This document shows positions 27,301 to 35,405 of a stretch of 64,000 nt of DNA, piece after piece. The notes below the pieces were generated by a model. That model did not search any database. It was given only the letters and a program-made list of their open reading frames with translations, and was not told where the DNA came from. The stretch is from CAZSWR01 sp964610885 (lineage in GTDB: Bacteria > Bacteroidota > Ignavibacteria > Kapaibacteriales > UBA2268). The translations under genes were made by a program, and so were the position numbers. The first letter of the stretch is position 1; every line of letters begins with the position of its first letter. The stretch spans positions 62,001 to 126,000 of the forward strand of contig CAZSWR010000001.1 in the NCBI GenBank assembly GCA_964610885.1, read 5' to 3'.

Positions 27301-27497
27301 TCCTTGTGTGGATCGAAGGTTGGGACATGGCTCTCCGCGAGATTTATTTCCAGCGCACCGGCTACAGGTTGGATAAGCTCTTAGACGCGATTCTGGTGGA
27401 ACCGGAGCAGATTATCGAACTGAAGTATTATTCGGAAATAATCGACCCGAAACTAAAACGCTCGAAAAAATTAGCGCTGAAGAATGAGCAGAAATAG
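24318..27497 (+). CDS. PEP/pyruvate-binding (PPDK_N-like) protein fused to a C-terminal nucleotidyltransferase domain
   Basis: 1059 residues. N-terminal region (about 1-150) has a GAF-like look; a helical stretch follows (about 150-320). The ATP-grasp PPDK_N domain spans about 338-710: GKIGGKSSGIFLADKIL, KPIIVRSSSLLEDRIGSVFA, VVPGLGTRAVDRIGDDYP and YLLQCRAQS. A segment at about 740-930 contains FILMGPGRWGSRDDIKMG and SFGTHFFQDLVEASIRY. The last 120 residues carry a Pol beta-type nucleotidyltransferase motif, YLFGTTYDETGEPDADIDLL (about 961-980). There is no swivelling phosphohistidine domain (no GGxTSHAAI-like text) and no TIM-barrel PEP domain, so it is not PEP synthase or PPDK. Function unknown; ATP-dependent phosphotransfer or nucleotidyl transfer is an inference. 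Confidence 0.8.
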   Translation: MDNLETPRLGEIDIKQKRFDCLAAVDNLFAEKDFSLFEICNSLLTIIPLGFEQTEMCNVRLSVFDKTYESNDFKESNWFISSNIQFENITFGQVMVYYSYPTDFNAECVFNPEEKVLLNIIAYKLLEHLFKLNIVNSELLNQRSISLEKQSEWKILVDLLHKTDHLLFSIISRKMINLLFFKGIDEARQVFHKLGTFDEYENPFAETNSPSKKQVLENSYNMGEEIFEIASKYLSDVDILQLIQKWMYEEKSHFLVKSLSNPNTPLNEIADAVRRYQLVNPTRVDFVSPTQRGIIASLIRRFLTDQIEFINIGKHYMDIADFNELLSRLIFPSESHGKIGGKSSGIFLADKILRKCSQEDELLANIKTPKTWYLTSDGIINFIYYNNLEEVMEQKYKAIDEIRSEYPYVVQAFKNSHYSPEMMNGLSRALDDFGDKPIIVRSSSLLEDRIGSVFAGKYKSLFLGNQGSKQERLEALMDAISEVYASIFGPDPIGYRSEKALLDFNEEMGIMIQEVVGKRCGKYFFPAFAGVAFSNNEFRWSPRIKREDGLIRVVPGLGTRAVDRIGDDYPILIAPGHPELRVNQSFRDMVCYAPKYIDVINLETNTFETISIDSLIREVGNRYPGINEVFSILEENHLRRPYGVGIDTKQHDIVPTFENFVLGTNGVKKLYAVLQKLKEKLRTPVDIEFASDGNNFYLLQCRAQSFAGDATSCEIPRDVPEEDIVFTAAQHVTNGKMPDIHYIVYVDPTEYAKMTEFKDMKDIGIAVGKLNKMLPKRGFILMGPGRWGSRDDIKMGVSISYSDINCTAMLIEIAKNKGGYVPDLSFGTHFFQDLVEASIRYLPLYPDNDGIIFNEHFLMNSENILTRLLPEFAHVADALRVINVAEVANGKLLRVMMNGDADEALAYLYKPSGKITGNKFGAAKTHEHSTESSKIELRKWRKNIVERMAEQLDGERFGVESVYLFGTTYDETGEPDADIDLLFVFDGSPRDRQELLVWIEGWDMALREIYFQRTGYRLDKLLDAILVEPEQIIELKYYSEIIDPKLKRSKKLALKNEQK

Positions 27498-27508
27498 TGC
27501 GGTATGTT

Positions 27509-27660
27509 CTTGAAATATCTACAAATCCCCCAAACACCTTTGTCAAAGGGGGCCAAAGAACATAATTCGCGTAAGCCACTGAGAATATAAGAGATAGGGC
27601 TGTACTTAAACCCACGGGTTAACCCGTGGGTTGGCACAGAGATACTATTTCAACAGCCTC
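27509..27660 (-). repeat. Dispersed MITE-like repeat, family A, copy 3 (inverted, shorter)
   Basis: About 150 bases between two convergent genes. Read on minus it starts GGCTGTTGAAATAGTAT (matching the family end), then a perfect 20-base palindrome CCCACGGGTTAACCCGTGGG (27611-27630), then TTACGC, then the G-run hairpin and GGGGGATTTGT, ending GATATTTCAA. It aligns in the same order with 6599-6817 and 40461-40680 but lacks their last 70 bases. Sitting between two stop codons, it may also act as a two-way terminator. Confidence 0.8.
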
Positions 27661-27682
27661 CCGAAACGATATAGAACCACAC

Positions 27683-28756
27683 TTATGCTGTTTCCTGTAC
27701 AACTGCCTCTGCCCTACCCAGTTTCAGGCGGCGAATCTTTTCGCGAAGTGGCGTTTCTATGTACTTGTAACTATAAGAAGATACGACGATGAGAATTGCG
27801 AGCGAAATATAGAAAATGGCAGTTTGGTTGAAAAGGCCAAGAAATACTAATGCATAATTGGCGAACATGAAAACAGGATACTGTAGTATGTAAATTCCAT
27901 AGCTTGCTTCGCCGAGGAATATCAGTGATTTATGTTCCATTATTCTGGTCAGGATTCCATTGTTTGATGCCATGAAGACAATCAGCGGGATGAAAAACAC
28001 AGCAAGCAACCCGTCGTGATAATTAAGACCGAATGAATATTTGAGTGCTAAAACTATTCCAACCAAACAGATAAGAACCGGTACATCCAGATTTCTCTTC
28101 AGATTCTTTAATCTTTGCATGAAAAACAAACCGGCAGCGTTGCCCAGTAGAAATTCGTTCAAGTGCATAAGCGGATGGTACATAGTATGGCCCGGGAAGA
28201 CGCTGATACCATTATTGAACAATGGCGAAGTTCTATAGTTTAAAAAGATTTGCGTTACGATCCAAATTAAAAGCGAACCAATAACTATATATTTACATTG
28301 AATTCGTTTATATACCGAGTTGAATAGAATGGGAAACAATAAGTAAAACAGTATTTCGACACATATCGACCAACCGGGCAAGTTGAACCTGAGTGCAGTA
28401 TTTAAAACCCATGATTGAACTGCAAACAAATCACACAGGATTCCGAGATAATTCATCGGCTGAATCGCAACAATGTGCCAGACGAACCACAATACAATTG
28501 CTAAGAAATAAATTGGATAAATACGGCCAAATCGATTCTGATAGTACTTCATCGGCGATACTTTTTCTTGGTTTCCATAGGCGATGATCATAACGAAGCC
28601 CGAGAGCAGGAAAAAGTAGCTCACGCCAACGTTTGCCTGCTCGAACAAAAATGACAGAGATGGCAAATTGAAAGGAAAGATATTCTTTCCAAAATGGAAC
28701 ACAACAATAGATACCGCTGCGATAAACCTCGTAAAAGTGATTTGGTCAATTCTCAT
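27683..28756 (-). CDS. Acyltransferase 3 family membrane protein (OafA-like)
   Basis: 357 residues with about ten hydrophobic segments and no SGNH domain. The N-terminal RIDQITFTRFIAAVSIVVFH includes the family R-x(10)-H pattern; ANVGVSYFFLLSGFVM (about 39-54) and YYQNRFGRIYPIYFLAI (about 71-87) are also typical. These enzymes transfer acyl groups, often acetyl, to cell-surface sugars or lipids across the membrane. The substrate is unknown and no glycan cluster is nearby. Its codons look more AT-rich than its neighbours, which might indicate transfer, but I could not measure this. It is convergent with the PEP-binding gene across a family A repeat. Confidence 0.87.
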   Translation of the reverse strand: MRIDQITFTRFIAAVSIVVFHFGKNIFPFNLPSLSFLFEQANVGVSYFFLLSGFVMIIAYGNQEKVSPMKYYQNRFGRIYPIYFLAIVLWFVWHIVAIQPMNYLGILCDLFAVQSWVLNTALRFNLPGWSICVEILFYLLFPILFNSVYKRIQCKYIVIGSLLIWIVTQIFLNYRTSPLFNNGISVFPGHTMYHPLMHLNEFLLGNAAGLFFMQRLKNLKRNLDVPVLICLVGIVLALKYSFGLNYHDGLLAVFFIPLIVFMASNNGILTRIMEHKSLIFLGEASYGIYILQYPVFMFANYALVFLGLFNQTAIFYISLAILIVVSSYSYKYIETPLREKIRRLKLGRAEAVVQETA

Positions 28757-28886
28757 TTTTCATTCTTAATGGGATAGAAATAAATATACTCTAACTCAAG
28801 GGATATTATTCTTCTCTTTATTACTTTAATAAAAACCACGAAAAAACTATAACCGAGAGAAATTTGATTCGGAAGTTGACTAATTA

Positions 28887-29273
28887 TTACTTGCAATATT
28901 TTATATATATCTTTTGTAAATGTTTGAGTAAAAGGATAGCGGCGGCCACTCCAATCAAGTCGGCCAGCCAATCAAATATATCGCATTGGCGGCCCGGGAC
29001 AAAGTATTGATGAATCTCGTCGCTTGCAGCGTAAAATGCGCCGGTTAGCAATACAAATATCCGTGTGCGTTTCATTGGCGAATCGGGGCGAATACCCGTA
29101 AAAAACATACCGAGGCACACACCGAAGACAAAATAACCAATCGCATGGTATAGTTTGTCCTGTGCGTCGAAGCCCAGGTCTGGAATATTGACCTGCTCTT
29201 GGTTGGACGACCAATAAATCATAAGCGCTGCGAGCGGTGCCGGAACGAGATAAAGCAATCGGATTATTTTCAT
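28887..29273 (-). CDS. VanZ-like membrane protein
   Basis: 128 residues with four hydrophobic segments (about 5-20, 40-60, 72-86, 103-118). The VanZ core is seen as DKLYHAIGYFVFG (about 39-51) and FYAASDEIHQYFVPGRQCDI (about 81-100), including the conserved DExxQ-like region and PGR. The family is linked to VanZ of glycopeptide-resistance clusters, but most members have no known role. Its ATG overlaps the NAD(P)HX repair enzyme stop (ATGA), so translation is probably coupled. Confidence 0.85.
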   Translation of the reverse strand: MKIIRLLYLVPAPLAALMIYWSSNQEQVNIPDLGFDAQDKLYHAIGYFVFGVCLGMFFTGIRPDSPMKRTRIFVLLTGAFYAASDEIHQYFVPGRQCDIFDWLADLIGVAAAILLLKHLQKIYIKYCK

Positions 29274-30817
29274 ACTAATTCAAATGCTTTTGGTAAATAC
29301 TCAATCAGTCTGCTTGCGGTAAGGCATTCGAGTGGGTTCAATTCGGCGAACTTGTCTCCGGCTGCCGAATGCAAGAAGGCCGCAACGCTTGCCGCCTCCA
29401 GTGGGGCGATACCGCGAGACAGCAAAGCTCCGATAATGCCTGAGAGCACGTCTCCCGAACCGGCAGTGGCCATCCCGGGGTTCCCGCCTGTGTTGAAGTA
29501 AGTCTTCCCGCCATCAGTTATTATTGTGGGAACGTGTTTGAGCAGAATAATCGCGCCCAATTCCTCGGCCCATTGTTTTGCGACCTCCAAAGAATTCTCT
29601 TCGATCCATTTTCTGTCCAGCTCGGTGATACGGGCCAATTCTCCGGCATGGGGAGTTAATACAATATTCTTCCTCAGTTCGGAGCGTTTCCCCACCAAGC
29701 GAAGCCCATCGGCATCGATGGCAATTGGCGTCGATTCAGGTATTTTTAGCAGTAATTCCTTGGCTAAATCAAGAGTTTCTTCGTCGTCCGTCAGGCCCGG
29801 GCCGATCACGACCGAAGATGCGGAATCGATATATTTCAGGATTTCGTGAAGCGATTTCCTCGAAATGCTTCCCGAATCCGTTTTAGTGCACTCGTGGACG
29901 ATTATCTCCGGCAGAATGGCGCTGTGGCGCGTGGTGGTGAACAAACGGACATATCCCGCCCCTGAAGTGATTGCGGCATTGGCTGCGAGCGTGGCAGCAC
30001 CGGCGTATTGTTCGGAGCCGGCTACGATCAGCACCGAACCATAGTCATATTTCGAGGACACTCTGGGACGCTTAGGAATAATTCGCTCGACATCATCGGA
30101 TTCGAGCCAGAAGGCGTCCGCGACGGCAAGAGGAATGAAATCGGGCGCACCGAGACGCGCCACCTCGACGCGGCCACAGTAATCCGGCCCGTTGCGAAGA
30201 AGCATTCCCTGCTTGACAGAAAACATCGTTACGGTAAGGTCTGCGCAAAAACAGTTCGGAGCGGCAATGCCCGTCAGCGAATCAAGGCCGGTCGGGACGT
30301 CGATGGCGATTTTCAGTGCTTCCACTTCGGATAATTTATCTAAGATCAATTTGGGAACACCGTTTATGCTACTCGAGCCGCCCACGCCGATCATTGCGTC
30401 GATGATGCAGTCAAAGTTAAAATCTATTTGGGATAGGTCTGAATTTTGGTCAATATGAAAAGTCTCAATTCCGAGTTTTTCAATTGCCTCGAAGTTGGTG
30501 AGTGTTTCCTTGGTCATTTTTTCTTTCGAGCCGAACCAGAACACCTTGATATTCCTATCGAAGAGGTGGCGTGCGATTGCAAAGCCGTCGCCGCCGTTGT
30601 TGCCGCTACCGCAGAAAATACCAACTTTGGGTTCGACCTTACCCTTAGCGCCGAGCGAGCGGTTAAGGAATTCCGACAGACTTACGAATTCGGCGTCAAT
30701 GATTTCGGCGGCCGAGCGAGCGGCATTTTCCATCAGGATGGCCGAAGGAATACCGTAGCGTTCGATGGCGGTCATATCGGCCAAGCGCATTTGTTCCGGT
30801 GTGAGTATGCTTTTCAT
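29270..30817 (-). CDS. nnr: Bifunctional NAD(P)H-hydrate epimerase / ADP-dependent dehydratase
   Basis: 515 residues from the ATG at 30817. The N-terminal epimerase half (YjeF_N, about 1-220) has GSGNNGGDGFAIARHL and DVPTGLDSLTG; the C-terminal dehydratase half (ribokinase-like, about 235-510) has LIVAGSEQYAGAATLAANAA, LTPHAGELARI and GNPGMATAGSGDVLSGIIGA. It repairs hydrated NADH and NADPH, with ADP as phosphate donor expected for the bacterial form. An in-frame start at 30841 would add eight residues, but a TATATTTG element at 30853-30846 predicts transcription from about 30839, which favours 30817. It overlaps the VanZ-like gene by 4 bases. Confidence 0.95.
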   Translation of the reverse strand: MKSILTPEQMRLADMTAIERYGIPSAILMENAARSAAEIIDAEFVSLSEFLNRSLGAKGKVEPKVGIFCGSGNNGGDGFAIARHLFDRNIKVFWFGSKEKMTKETLTNFEAIEKLGIETFHIDQNSDLSQIDFNFDCIIDAMIGVGGSSSINGVPKLILDKLSEVEALKIAIDVPTGLDSLTGIAAPNCFCADLTVTMFSVKQGMLLRNGPDYCGRVEVARLGAPDFIPLAVADAFWLESDDVERIIPKRPRVSSKYDYGSVLIVAGSEQYAGAATLAANAAITSGAGYVRLFTTTRHSAILPEIIVHECTKTDSGSISRKSLHEILKYIDSASSVVIGPGLTDDEETLDLAKELLLKIPESTPIAIDADGLRLVGKRSELRKNIVLTPHAGELARITELDRKWIEENSLEVAKQWAEELGAIILLKHVPTIITDGGKTYFNTGGNPGMATAGSGDVLSGIIGALLSRGIAPLEAASVAAFLHSAAGDKFAELNPLECLTASRLIEYLPKAFELV

Positions 30818-30845
30818 TTTCAATTCCAATAAAATACTCAATGTA

Positions 30846-30853
30846 CAAATATA
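30846..30853 (-). promoter_or_regulatory. -7 promoter element of nnr
   Basis: TATATTTG on minus, an exact TAnnTTTG match. Only a weak TTTA stands near the -33 position. Expected start is about 30839, so the leader is about 22 bases. Confidence 0.5.
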
Positions 30854-30910
30854 AGAAAAAGCCGGCTCTCAATGGTAAATGAATAATAAATATTGTTGTT
30901 TGGAATTAAT

Positions 30911-30949
30911 AAAAAAAGGAAAGGAATAAATAGTTTTTCCTCTCCTTTC
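30911..30949 (-). terminator. Rho-independent terminator after the RND efflux operon
   Basis: On minus GAAAGGAGAGG and CCTTTCC arms around an A/T-rich loop are followed by TTTTTTT (30917-30911). It lies about 55 bases after the TolC-like stop. Confidence 0.65.
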
Positions 30950-31002
30950 AGCTGCACTTGTTACGTATGTGCTATCAATACTTTGATCAAAAGATCGATT
31001 TA

Positions 31003-32331
31003 CTAAAGATCCCAAATACCTACTGCTTTTTCCATTTCAATGATTGACACAGCATAATTAAAAAGCGCTTCATAATAAGCAATTTGAGTTTCATTGTATG
31101 TGCGGCGTGCATTCAGTGCTTCGAGCAAAGACGTTTCCCCACGTTTATATGAATAGATTTTTCCTTTGAACACGTGTTCAGCTCCGTTAAGCAAATTATC
31201 TCTAAAGTTCTGAACTTGTCTTTCGAAAGATTTATAGTTTTCAAAAGCATTGACCACATCATTTTCAATTTGCAGCATTGTTTGCTTGTACTGTAGGTCT
31301 GCGATATTAGTTTCGTACTCTGCGGATTGCACTTCTCCTGAATATATATTTGAGAATTTCAATGGAATTGAAACGCCGGCCGTTATGCCCGCCGAAGGGA
31401 ATCCTCCGGCAGTATAGTTATTAGCAAAACCAAGTTTGACATCCACATCGGTAACTCGTTCGGCTTCTGCATTCGCACGATGATATTTCGCCGATACAAT
31501 TGCCAACGCGGCTGCCTTCGCATCGCTTCTTTTTTCTTTGGCGATGCGAATCATGCTATCCAAAATGAAATTCTTTTTGAAATCTTCGAACTCTGCACCG
31601 GGCGCGAGAATAGTATCAAGTTGCGGACTGCTTCCAACCATCAGGGAAAGCGCACGAAACGACCTGTACAACTCAATTTCCGATTGGAACGCTTCGTTTT
31701 GGAGCAAACCCGATTCCAATTTGCTTTGGGCGTAGTCCACTTCGGTAATGCTGCCGAGTGCGAATCGGATACTGTCGGCAATTGCAAGATCTTCCATAAC
31801 GGAGTATGAGTTCTGTTTTACTTTAAAGATATTATCTTGTTTGAGCGCCTCGAAGTATGCAATAGTAGCATCAGCTCGAAGGCAACGGAAATAATCATCA
31901 AGTTTCGCCTTAGCCAAGTTTAAGTTAGCATTGGCATAATCCACTCTCGCGGATCTTTTCCCTCCAATTTCAACAGTAGTTGATAATTCCACATTATAAC
32001 CATAACCGCTTCTTTCGCCGGATTCCCGATTCTCTGTCCAATCGAATGAAAGAGTAGGATTAGGAAAGATTTTTGCCGATTCGATCTGGGCCTCGGCAAT
32101 GCTTACGTTGAATTTTTCAGCAGCATATGAATGATTGTGAAGCCTAACGAGTTCGAGGTACTCATTAAGCGAGATTTTTTTTGTGGGGATAGTAACGCTT
32201 TGAAAAGCGTGGGATTTGCATGGCGCAAGCAGAAAGGCGCACGCAATCCATGAGATACACTTCAATGCTAAGCCATGTTTTATCGTAACAATTCGATAAT
32301 TGTATTTATTGGAAAATATTGACTTATCCAT
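31003..32331 (-). CDS. TolC/CusC-family outer membrane efflux protein
   Basis: 442 residues from the ATG at 32331; the longer frame to 32415 lies inside the RND pump gene and is unlikely. A signal peptide (about 15-45, ending KSHA) precedes two OEP repeats of the long-helix type: YLELVRLHNHSYAAEKFNVS, AQIESAKIFPNPTLSFDW (about 82-99), then ASAGITAGVSIPLKF-like text (GFPSAGITAGVSIPLKFS) and YKRGETSLLEALNARRTYNE. It forms the outer-membrane channel of the tripartite exporter with the two genes upstream. Its start overlaps the pump stop by 8 bases. Heavy-metal export is inferred from the pump. Confidence 0.93.
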   Translation of the reverse strand: MDKSIFSNKYNYRIVTIKHGLALKCISWIACAFLLAPCKSHAFQSVTIPTKKISLNEYLELVRLHNHSYAAEKFNVSIAEAQIESAKIFPNPTLSFDWTENRESGERSGYGYNVELSTTVEIGGKRSARVDYANANLNLAKAKLDDYFRCLRADATIAYFEALKQDNIFKVKQNSYSVMEDLAIADSIRFALGSITEVDYAQSKLESGLLQNEAFQSEIELYRSFRALSLMVGSSPQLDTILAPGAEFEDFKKNFILDSMIRIAKEKRSDAKAAALAIVSAKYHRANAEAERVTDVDVKLGFANNYTAGGFPSAGITAGVSIPLKFSNIYSGEVQSAEYETNIADLQYKQTMLQIENDVVNAFENYKSFERQVQNFRDNLLNGAEHVFKGKIYSYKRGETSLLEALNARRTYNETQIAYYEALFNYAVSIIEMEKAVGIWDL

Positions 32332-35300
32332 TTTTCGCCTCAATTCTTTTTTCAATTTCGAAATATACTGTGGGCAGGGCAAACAGGGTGATAATAGTGG
32401 CAAAAAGCAATCCATAAACGATCACAGTTGCTAAAGGCCGTTGCACGTCCGATCCAATATCCGTCGAGAAAGAAGCAGGCAATAGACCCAGTATAGCAAC
32501 CGTAGCCGTCAGCAGCACCGGGCGGAACCGATGTTTCGATCCGGTGATAACTGCTTCCCTGAGGGCAACGCCTTTCTTCCGAAGGCTGTTGAAATGTGAA
32601 ATCATAATTACTCCGTTCTGAATTGCCACACCGAGCAAAGCGATGAATCCAACTGCCGAAGAAACATTCAAAGTCATTCCTCTTGCATTAAGGGCCAACA
32701 TGCCTCCAAAGAGTGCAATTGGTGCAATTCCCATCAGCATTGCCGATTGGCGAAGGCTTCCAAAAGCCCCGTAGAGCAGAATGAACATAATAGACAAAGC
32801 AATTGGGACGATGACCATCAATCGCGAGTATGCACGATTCTGATTTTCAAATTGTCCACCCCAAGTTATTCGATATTTCTCATGGTCATATTGCACTCCT
32901 GATTCAATATTCTTATGCGCTTTCTCGAGGAATGCGGTAAGGTCTATATCCCGAAGGTTAATTCTGACGGTCAGGTGTCTTTTATTCATTTCTCTTGTAA
33001 TTGCGCTTGCTCCGGTAGTCATTTTGATTTCTGCCACTTGCGATAGTGGTATTCGGGATCCATCTGCGCTTGTCAGCAGCAGACTACCGATTTTTTCCGG
33101 TGTTGAGCGGCTGTCTTCGTTGTATCGGCAAATTACGTCATAGGATTTATTGCCGATGAATACTTGCGCGATCGACTTCCCCCCTATTGCGACTTCAATA
33201 AGTTCGGATACGTCGGACACATTCAGTCCGTATTGCGCAATTTTATCTCTGTCGGCAAGTATTTGCAGTTGCGGAGCAGGAGGTTCTTGGTCAATGATAA
33301 CGTCTTCGGCGCCTTTGATGTCTTTAACGATCCCGACGATATTCTCAGCTATCCTTCGGGTTTCCGCAGGGTCGTCTCCATATATTTTGACAGCTAAATC
33401 GCTGTGCGCGCCTGCAATTTGGTCCATAACCATATCGATAATTGGTTGAGAGAATCCAACAGTGTAGCCGGGCATTTTCGAGATTTCATTTTGCATATCC
33501 TTTATCAAATCTGATTTGCGACGGCCGTTTTTCCATTGGCTGTATGGTTTCAGCCCAATCGAACATTCTATATGAGAAGTGGAAAACGATTCAGCGCCCT
33601 CGTCATCCCTGCCGTTTTGAACCATCACATAAGTAACTTCTTCGAATTTCATCATCCTGTGCCTAAGCGTATCACTCATCATTTTAGACCTGTCGAGGGA
33701 AATCCCTGGTGGCAATTGCACCTGAAGCCAGATTGATCCTTCGTCCAATTGTGGCAAGAAGTCTTTACCTACAAAAACTGTTAATGCAATTGCACCGAGC
33801 GTTGATACAATCAATAATGAGAGCACGATTTTCGGTTTCCTGACGAGTACTTCAGTTATTTTTTTATATTTTTCATTGAGTCTTTCCAACCACTTGTTTC
33901 TATACAACTTCTTGGGTTTCCGATAGGCAGCGAATGCCAAACCGGGCACAAGGAATACAGCGACAGATAAAGCACCCAGAAGTGCATATCCGACGGTGAA
34001 GGCCATGGGAGTGAATAGTTTCTTCTCGATGCGCTCGAAAGCAAACAGTGGTAAATATGCAGTTATGATAATGATTGATGAGAAAAATATTGGCTTGGCT
34101 ACGTCAATAACTCTATCGCGAACAGAATTCAATTCAAGTTCGGACTCCGGATGGTCTTCCCTTTTCTTGAGGATTGTTTCCATCATCACTATTGCGCCGT
34201 CCACGATGATTCCAAAATCAATTGCCCCGAGCGATAGTAGGTTTGCAGGTATATCCGTTAGCTTCATTAAAACAAAAGCTATTAGCAATGATATTGGAAT
34301 CGTGATTGCAACAATTGCGGCGCTACGCCAGCTGCCCAAGAAAAGAATCAGCACGATTACAACCAATCCGACTCCCTCCATTAGAGTGCGAGCAACAGTA
34401 TGAAGCGTGGAATCCACAAGGTTTGCCCTGTCCATGAAAGTATGGATTTTAACTCCTTTCGGGAGTATATCATTGTTTAACTCCTCTACGGCCGTGTGGA
34501 CATTTTCGAGCACCAGAGAAGGATTCTGACCTCGCAACATCTGGATCACTCCTTCGACGGATTCGGTATAGTCTCGATCTTTGTCGGTGAATCCGATGAC
34601 ACCTTTTCTTTCGAGGTTACCATATTTCAAAGTGCCTAAATCGCTAACGTAGATAGGAGCGCCTTTTTCGCTTTTCACAACGATTTTACCCAAATCGTTC
34701 AGGCCTTTTATCAGTCCGACTCCGCGGATAACGTAGCTAAGTTCGCCGCGGTTGATCATACTGCCGCCGGCATTGGAGTTGTTCTTTTCAATCTTTTCGG
34801 TAACCGACGAGAGGGTAAGGTTGAATTGCTCCAATTTCCTTGGATCAATTTCGATTTGGAATTGTGACGTGATGCCACCGAAATTACTTACATCGGCAAC
34901 TCCGGAAATCTGTTTAAGTCTTGGAATAATAACCCATTTGTTGAGGTCTGTTAATTCTCTGAGATCCGAATTTTGCCCCTCGACAATGTATCTGTATATC
35001 TCGCCTGTTGGCGAAGTTAGCGGATTCAACTCCGGTGCTGCTCCGTATGGCAATTCAACTCCTGTCAGCCTTTCCTGGACTCGTTGCCTGGCCCAATAGT
35101 CGTCTGTACCGTCTTGGAATACCAGAATTACCGCAGAAAGGCCGAATGAATTCTTACTTCTCATAATATCTAAACCGGGCAAACCGTTTAGTGCACGCTC
35201 TATTGGTATGCTGATTTGTTGCTCGATTTCCTCGGCTGCCAATCCAGGCACTTGGGTTACAACTTGGACAGTTACGTCGGCAATGTCAGGATATGCTTCA

Positions 35301-35404
35301 ATCGATAGTTTTGTCCATGAATAATAGCCCAAGCCTGATATCAGAACAAAAATACAGATGATTAACTTCCTGCGGTTAATAATTCGTTCGAATATACTTT
35401 TCAT
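32324..35404 (-). CDS. Heavy-metal efflux RND pump (CzcA/CusA family)
   Basis: 1026 residues, the family length, with twelve predicted membrane helices and two large periplasmic loops. IEAYPDIADVTVQVVTQVPG (about 35-54) and PIERALNGLPG are CzcA/CusA signatures. The proton-relay helix 4 reads DFGIIVDGAIVMMET, which follows the DFGxxxDGAxxxxE pattern described for divalent-cation (Zn/Co/Cd/Ni) pumps; Cu/Ag pumps lack DFG there. It should drive metal out of the periplasm or cytoplasm with proton influx. It is 1 base from the adaptor gene upstream and overlaps the outer-membrane gene downstream. Confidence 0.94.
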   Translation of the reverse strand: MKSIFERIINRRKLIICIFVLISGLGYYSWTKLSIEAYPDIADVTVQVVTQVPGLAAEEIEQQISIPIERALNGLPGLDIMRSKNSFGLSAVILVFQDGTDDYWARQRVQERLTGVELPYGAAPELNPLTSPTGEIYRYIVEGQNSDLRELTDLNKWVIIPRLKQISGVADVSNFGGITSQFQIEIDPRKLEQFNLTLSSVTEKIEKNNSNAGGSMINRGELSYVIRGVGLIKGLNDLGKIVVKSEKGAPIYVSDLGTLKYGNLERKGVIGFTDKDRDYTESVEGVIQMLRGQNPSLVLENVHTAVEELNNDILPKGVKIHTFMDRANLVDSTLHTVARTLMEGVGLVVIVLILFLGSWRSAAIVAITIPISLLIAFVLMKLTDIPANLLSLGAIDFGIIVDGAIVMMETILKKREDHPESELELNSVRDRVIDVAKPIFFSSIIIITAYLPLFAFERIEKKLFTPMAFTVGYALLGALSVAVFLVPGLAFAAYRKPKKLYRNKWLERLNEKYKKITEVLVRKPKIVLSLLIVSTLGAIALTVFVGKDFLPQLDEGSIWLQVQLPPGISLDRSKMMSDTLRHRMMKFEEVTYVMVQNGRDDEGAESFSTSHIECSIGLKPYSQWKNGRRKSDLIKDMQNEISKMPGYTVGFSQPIIDMVMDQIAGAHSDLAVKIYGDDPAETRRIAENIVGIVKDIKGAEDVIIDQEPPAPQLQILADRDKIAQYGLNVSDVSELIEVAIGGKSIAQVFIGNKSYDVICRYNEDSRSTPEKIGSLLLTSADGSRIPLSQVAEIKMTTGASAITREMNKRHLTVRINLRDIDLTAFLEKAHKNIESGVQYDHEKYRITWGGQFENQNRAYSRLMVIVPIALSIMFILLYGAFGSLRQSAMLMGIAPIALFGGMLALNARGMTLNVSSAVGFIALLGVAIQNGVIMISHFNSLRKKGVALREAVITGSKHRFRPVLLTATVAILGLLPASFSTDIGSDVQRPLATVIVYGLLFATIITLFALPTVYFEIEKRIEAKNG

Positions 35405-35405
35405 G

